Part shown: positions 62,872 through 64,000 of the stretch, piece after piece
Position numbering within the stretch: position 1 is the stretch's first letter
Layout of the letters: the number at the start of each line of letters is the position of its first letter
Source of the DNA: Salinicoccus hispanicus
GTDB lineage: Bacteria; Bacillota; Bacilli; Staphylococcales; Salinicoccaceae
Direction: 5' to 3'
NCBI RefSeq assembly: GCF_009831115.1
Contig: NZ_WUUK01000005.1
Span: 186,001 to 250,000, forward strand
Length of the DNA: 64,000 bases
Made by a program: the position numbers and the translations under genes
The notes under the pieces: generated by a model
What the model was told of the DNA's origin: nothing
What the model saw: only the letters and a program-made list of their open reading frames with translations
The model's database searches: none

Positions 62872-64000
62872 TTAAAATAAGCTGGACATCATTTTTCGAG
62901 TGAACTCGCCTTTTTCATCTCTTCTTTCCTCCGGAAATTCCTGAGGATGCTTTGCTTTCAACTTTTCGAACTGCTCTTCCCGACCAGTTTCAATCAATCT
63001 CTGACCGTAATTCTTAAGGAATCCTTTGGCATGGAAAGGTCCCCCCTCTTTCATAACTGTCCAAAGTGGATCAACATCAAGACCTGCTTTTATCATCGTC
63101 GTATCACGCCACTGGTTCAAATAGTAAGCGCCTTCCATACATACTTCTCTGTGTGCTTCAGCGACATTGTTTTCTTCTCTTGGATCATCCTTTAGATTGA
63201 AAAGCATCTCATCATCGAATAGATGGTAACCGTCGTGGTATGTTTTCATATAGAGCCAATCACCGAATCTGACGCTACGCTGCGCAACATGTGCACATTG
63301 TGAAATCACTAGATAGTCCCGTCCGGTATCTGCGCCCGTTTTCAAGGAGTCAGCAAAACTGCGACCATCCCAATTTGGAGAAGCTGGCAGATCAAGCATT
63401 TCCGCCAATGTAAGCGGCAGGTCCAGATGATAGTGGAGACCTTCGTCCACTACACCTTCTTGCATTCCTGGCCATTTGATGATCATTGGTATCCGGCATG
63501 TCCCATCATCTGCAGTCGCGTGTTCCCCATAAATGCCAAGCTGTCCCATGTTTTCCCCGTGATCTGCAGAAATGATGATGACGGTGTCTTCCAACACACC
63601 CAGTTGCTCAAGATGATCAACCAGCATCCCTACGTGTTCATCTACGTAACGGATCCCCGTATCATATCCATCAATCATCTTTCTCAAATCAGCCATCGTC
63701 TTTATCTCGCCTGGGCTTCTTGGGAACTTATCGCTCACCTCGTTGGTATAGGTCATATTGTTATGATCGATTTCGAGCTCATGTACACTATGTGGTCCCA
63801 CTGCCTGTTGGTGCTTTTCAAGCGTTTCTTCGTTGGCCCATGATGGCAATTCAGTATTTTCGAATGGATTTCCGAAACTCTCAGGTGCCCGGTAAGGCGT
63901 ATGTGCATCCCAATAGTTGATGTAAAGGAACCAATCGTCGTCTTTACCATTCTTGTCCAACCAGTCTTTAGCTACAGGTGTCACCTGCTCAGCAGATTCC
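62872..64000 (-). CDS. Sulfatase family protein, N-terminus cut by window edge
   Basis: The frame runs open past the right edge; at least 375 C-terminal residues are visible. It contains INYWDAHTPYRAPESFGNP and the metal-site stretch VIIISADHGENMGQLGIYGE, followed by RIPMIIKWPG, all alkaline-phosphatase-superfamily sulfatase features. The C/S-x-P-x-R formylglycine motif would lie outside the window, so activity cannot be confirmed. The apparent GTG at 63984 is internal. It is upstream of and likely cotranscribed with the GH3 gene. Confidence 0.9.
   Translation of the reverse strand, partial: ESAEQVTPVAKDWLDKNGKDDDWFLYINYWDAHTPYRAPESFGNPFENTELPSWANEETLEKHQQAVGPHSVHELEIDHNNMTYTNEVSDKFPRSPGEIKTMADLRKMIDGYDTGIRYVDEHVGMLVDHLEQLGVLEDTVIIISADHGENMGQLGIYGEHATADDGTCRIPMIIKWPGMQEGVVDEGLHYHLDLPLTLAEMLDLPASPNWDGRSFADSLKTGADTGRDYLVISQCAHVAQRSVRFGDWLYMKTYHDGYHLFDDEMLFNLKDDPREENNVAEAHREVCMEGAYYLNQWRDTTMIKAGLDVDPLWTVMKEGGPFHAKGFLKNYGQRLIETGREEQFEKLKAKHPQEFPEERRDEKGEFTRKMMSSLF

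Noticed and set aside
1-64000. CRISPR arrays, tRNA or rRNA genes, prophage or IS elements
   Set aside because: None was seen on reading the window: no regular spaced repeats, no transposase or integrase frames, no cloverleaf-like sequences.

Overview
The window reads as a chromosomal segment of a moderate-GC Gram-positive coccus of the Staphylococcaceae, most like Salinicoccus or Jeotgalicoccus (inference). Supporting signs are strong Shine-Dalgarno sequences (AGGAGG type), many compact intrinsic terminators, a PBP2a/MecA-like transpeptidase with the STQK motif, a class I fructose-bisphosphate aldolase, flotillin FloT, HelD and TcyP. I see no rRNA, tRNA, CRISPR array, intact insertion sequence or prophage.

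Layout. 1-6.5 kb: a truncated oligopeptide-type binding lipoprotein, an old-yellow-enzyme reductase, a PTS EIIBC with a small basic protein, and flotillin. 6.5-10.2 kb: a more AT-rich, decayed accessory stretch with a C45 acyltransferase-like protein, a Fic gene broken by TGA inside its catalytic motif plus its likely antitoxin, an orphan AbrB/MazE-type antitoxin and a TetR C-terminal remnant. 10.4-16.4 kb: a minus-strand run (SRPBCC, two ABC-2 permeases, ATPase, lipoprotein, nitrilase-family amidase, GPP34) with four translationally coupled genes. 16.6-26.5 kb: GNAT, YitT, lipid kinase, a repeat-bearing DUF378 protein, an amidohydrolase/transporter pair, a truncated pyruvate-kinase-like protein and HelD. 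26.6-31.5 kb: cystine transporter and a carbohydrate ABC importer without its own ATPase. 31.5-42 kb: small enzymes (PhnB/VOC, GNATs, azoreductase, methyltransferase, DJ-1/PfpI, DinB), a convergent pair of DHA2 drug exporters, peptidase T and an LLM flavoenzyme. 42-49 kb: D-Ala-D-Ala ligase, pheA behind a phenylalanine-rich leader peptide and terminator, a CDF cation exporter, and an RND exporter preceded by two tiny membrane-protein genes. 49-60 kb: nitroreductase and DMT transporter flanking a perfect Fur box, DoxX, GDPD, aldolase, cspA with a long 5' UTR hairpin, proBA, and the MecA-like PBP. 60-64 kb: ferredoxin, a GH3 beta-glucosidase and the 3' part of a sulfatase.

The most interesting element is the pheA leader (about 43.79-44.03 kb): promoter, 21-codon ORF ending in a Phe-rich run, mutually exclusive hairpins and a terminator before pheA. 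This looks like ribosome-mediated attenuation rather than the T-box control usual in Firmicutes. Several genes under 60 codons were found by reading the sequence: 8819-8977, 31962-32099, 36372-36545, 49019-49174, 49218-49286, 50998-51117 and the pheA leader 43846-43911.
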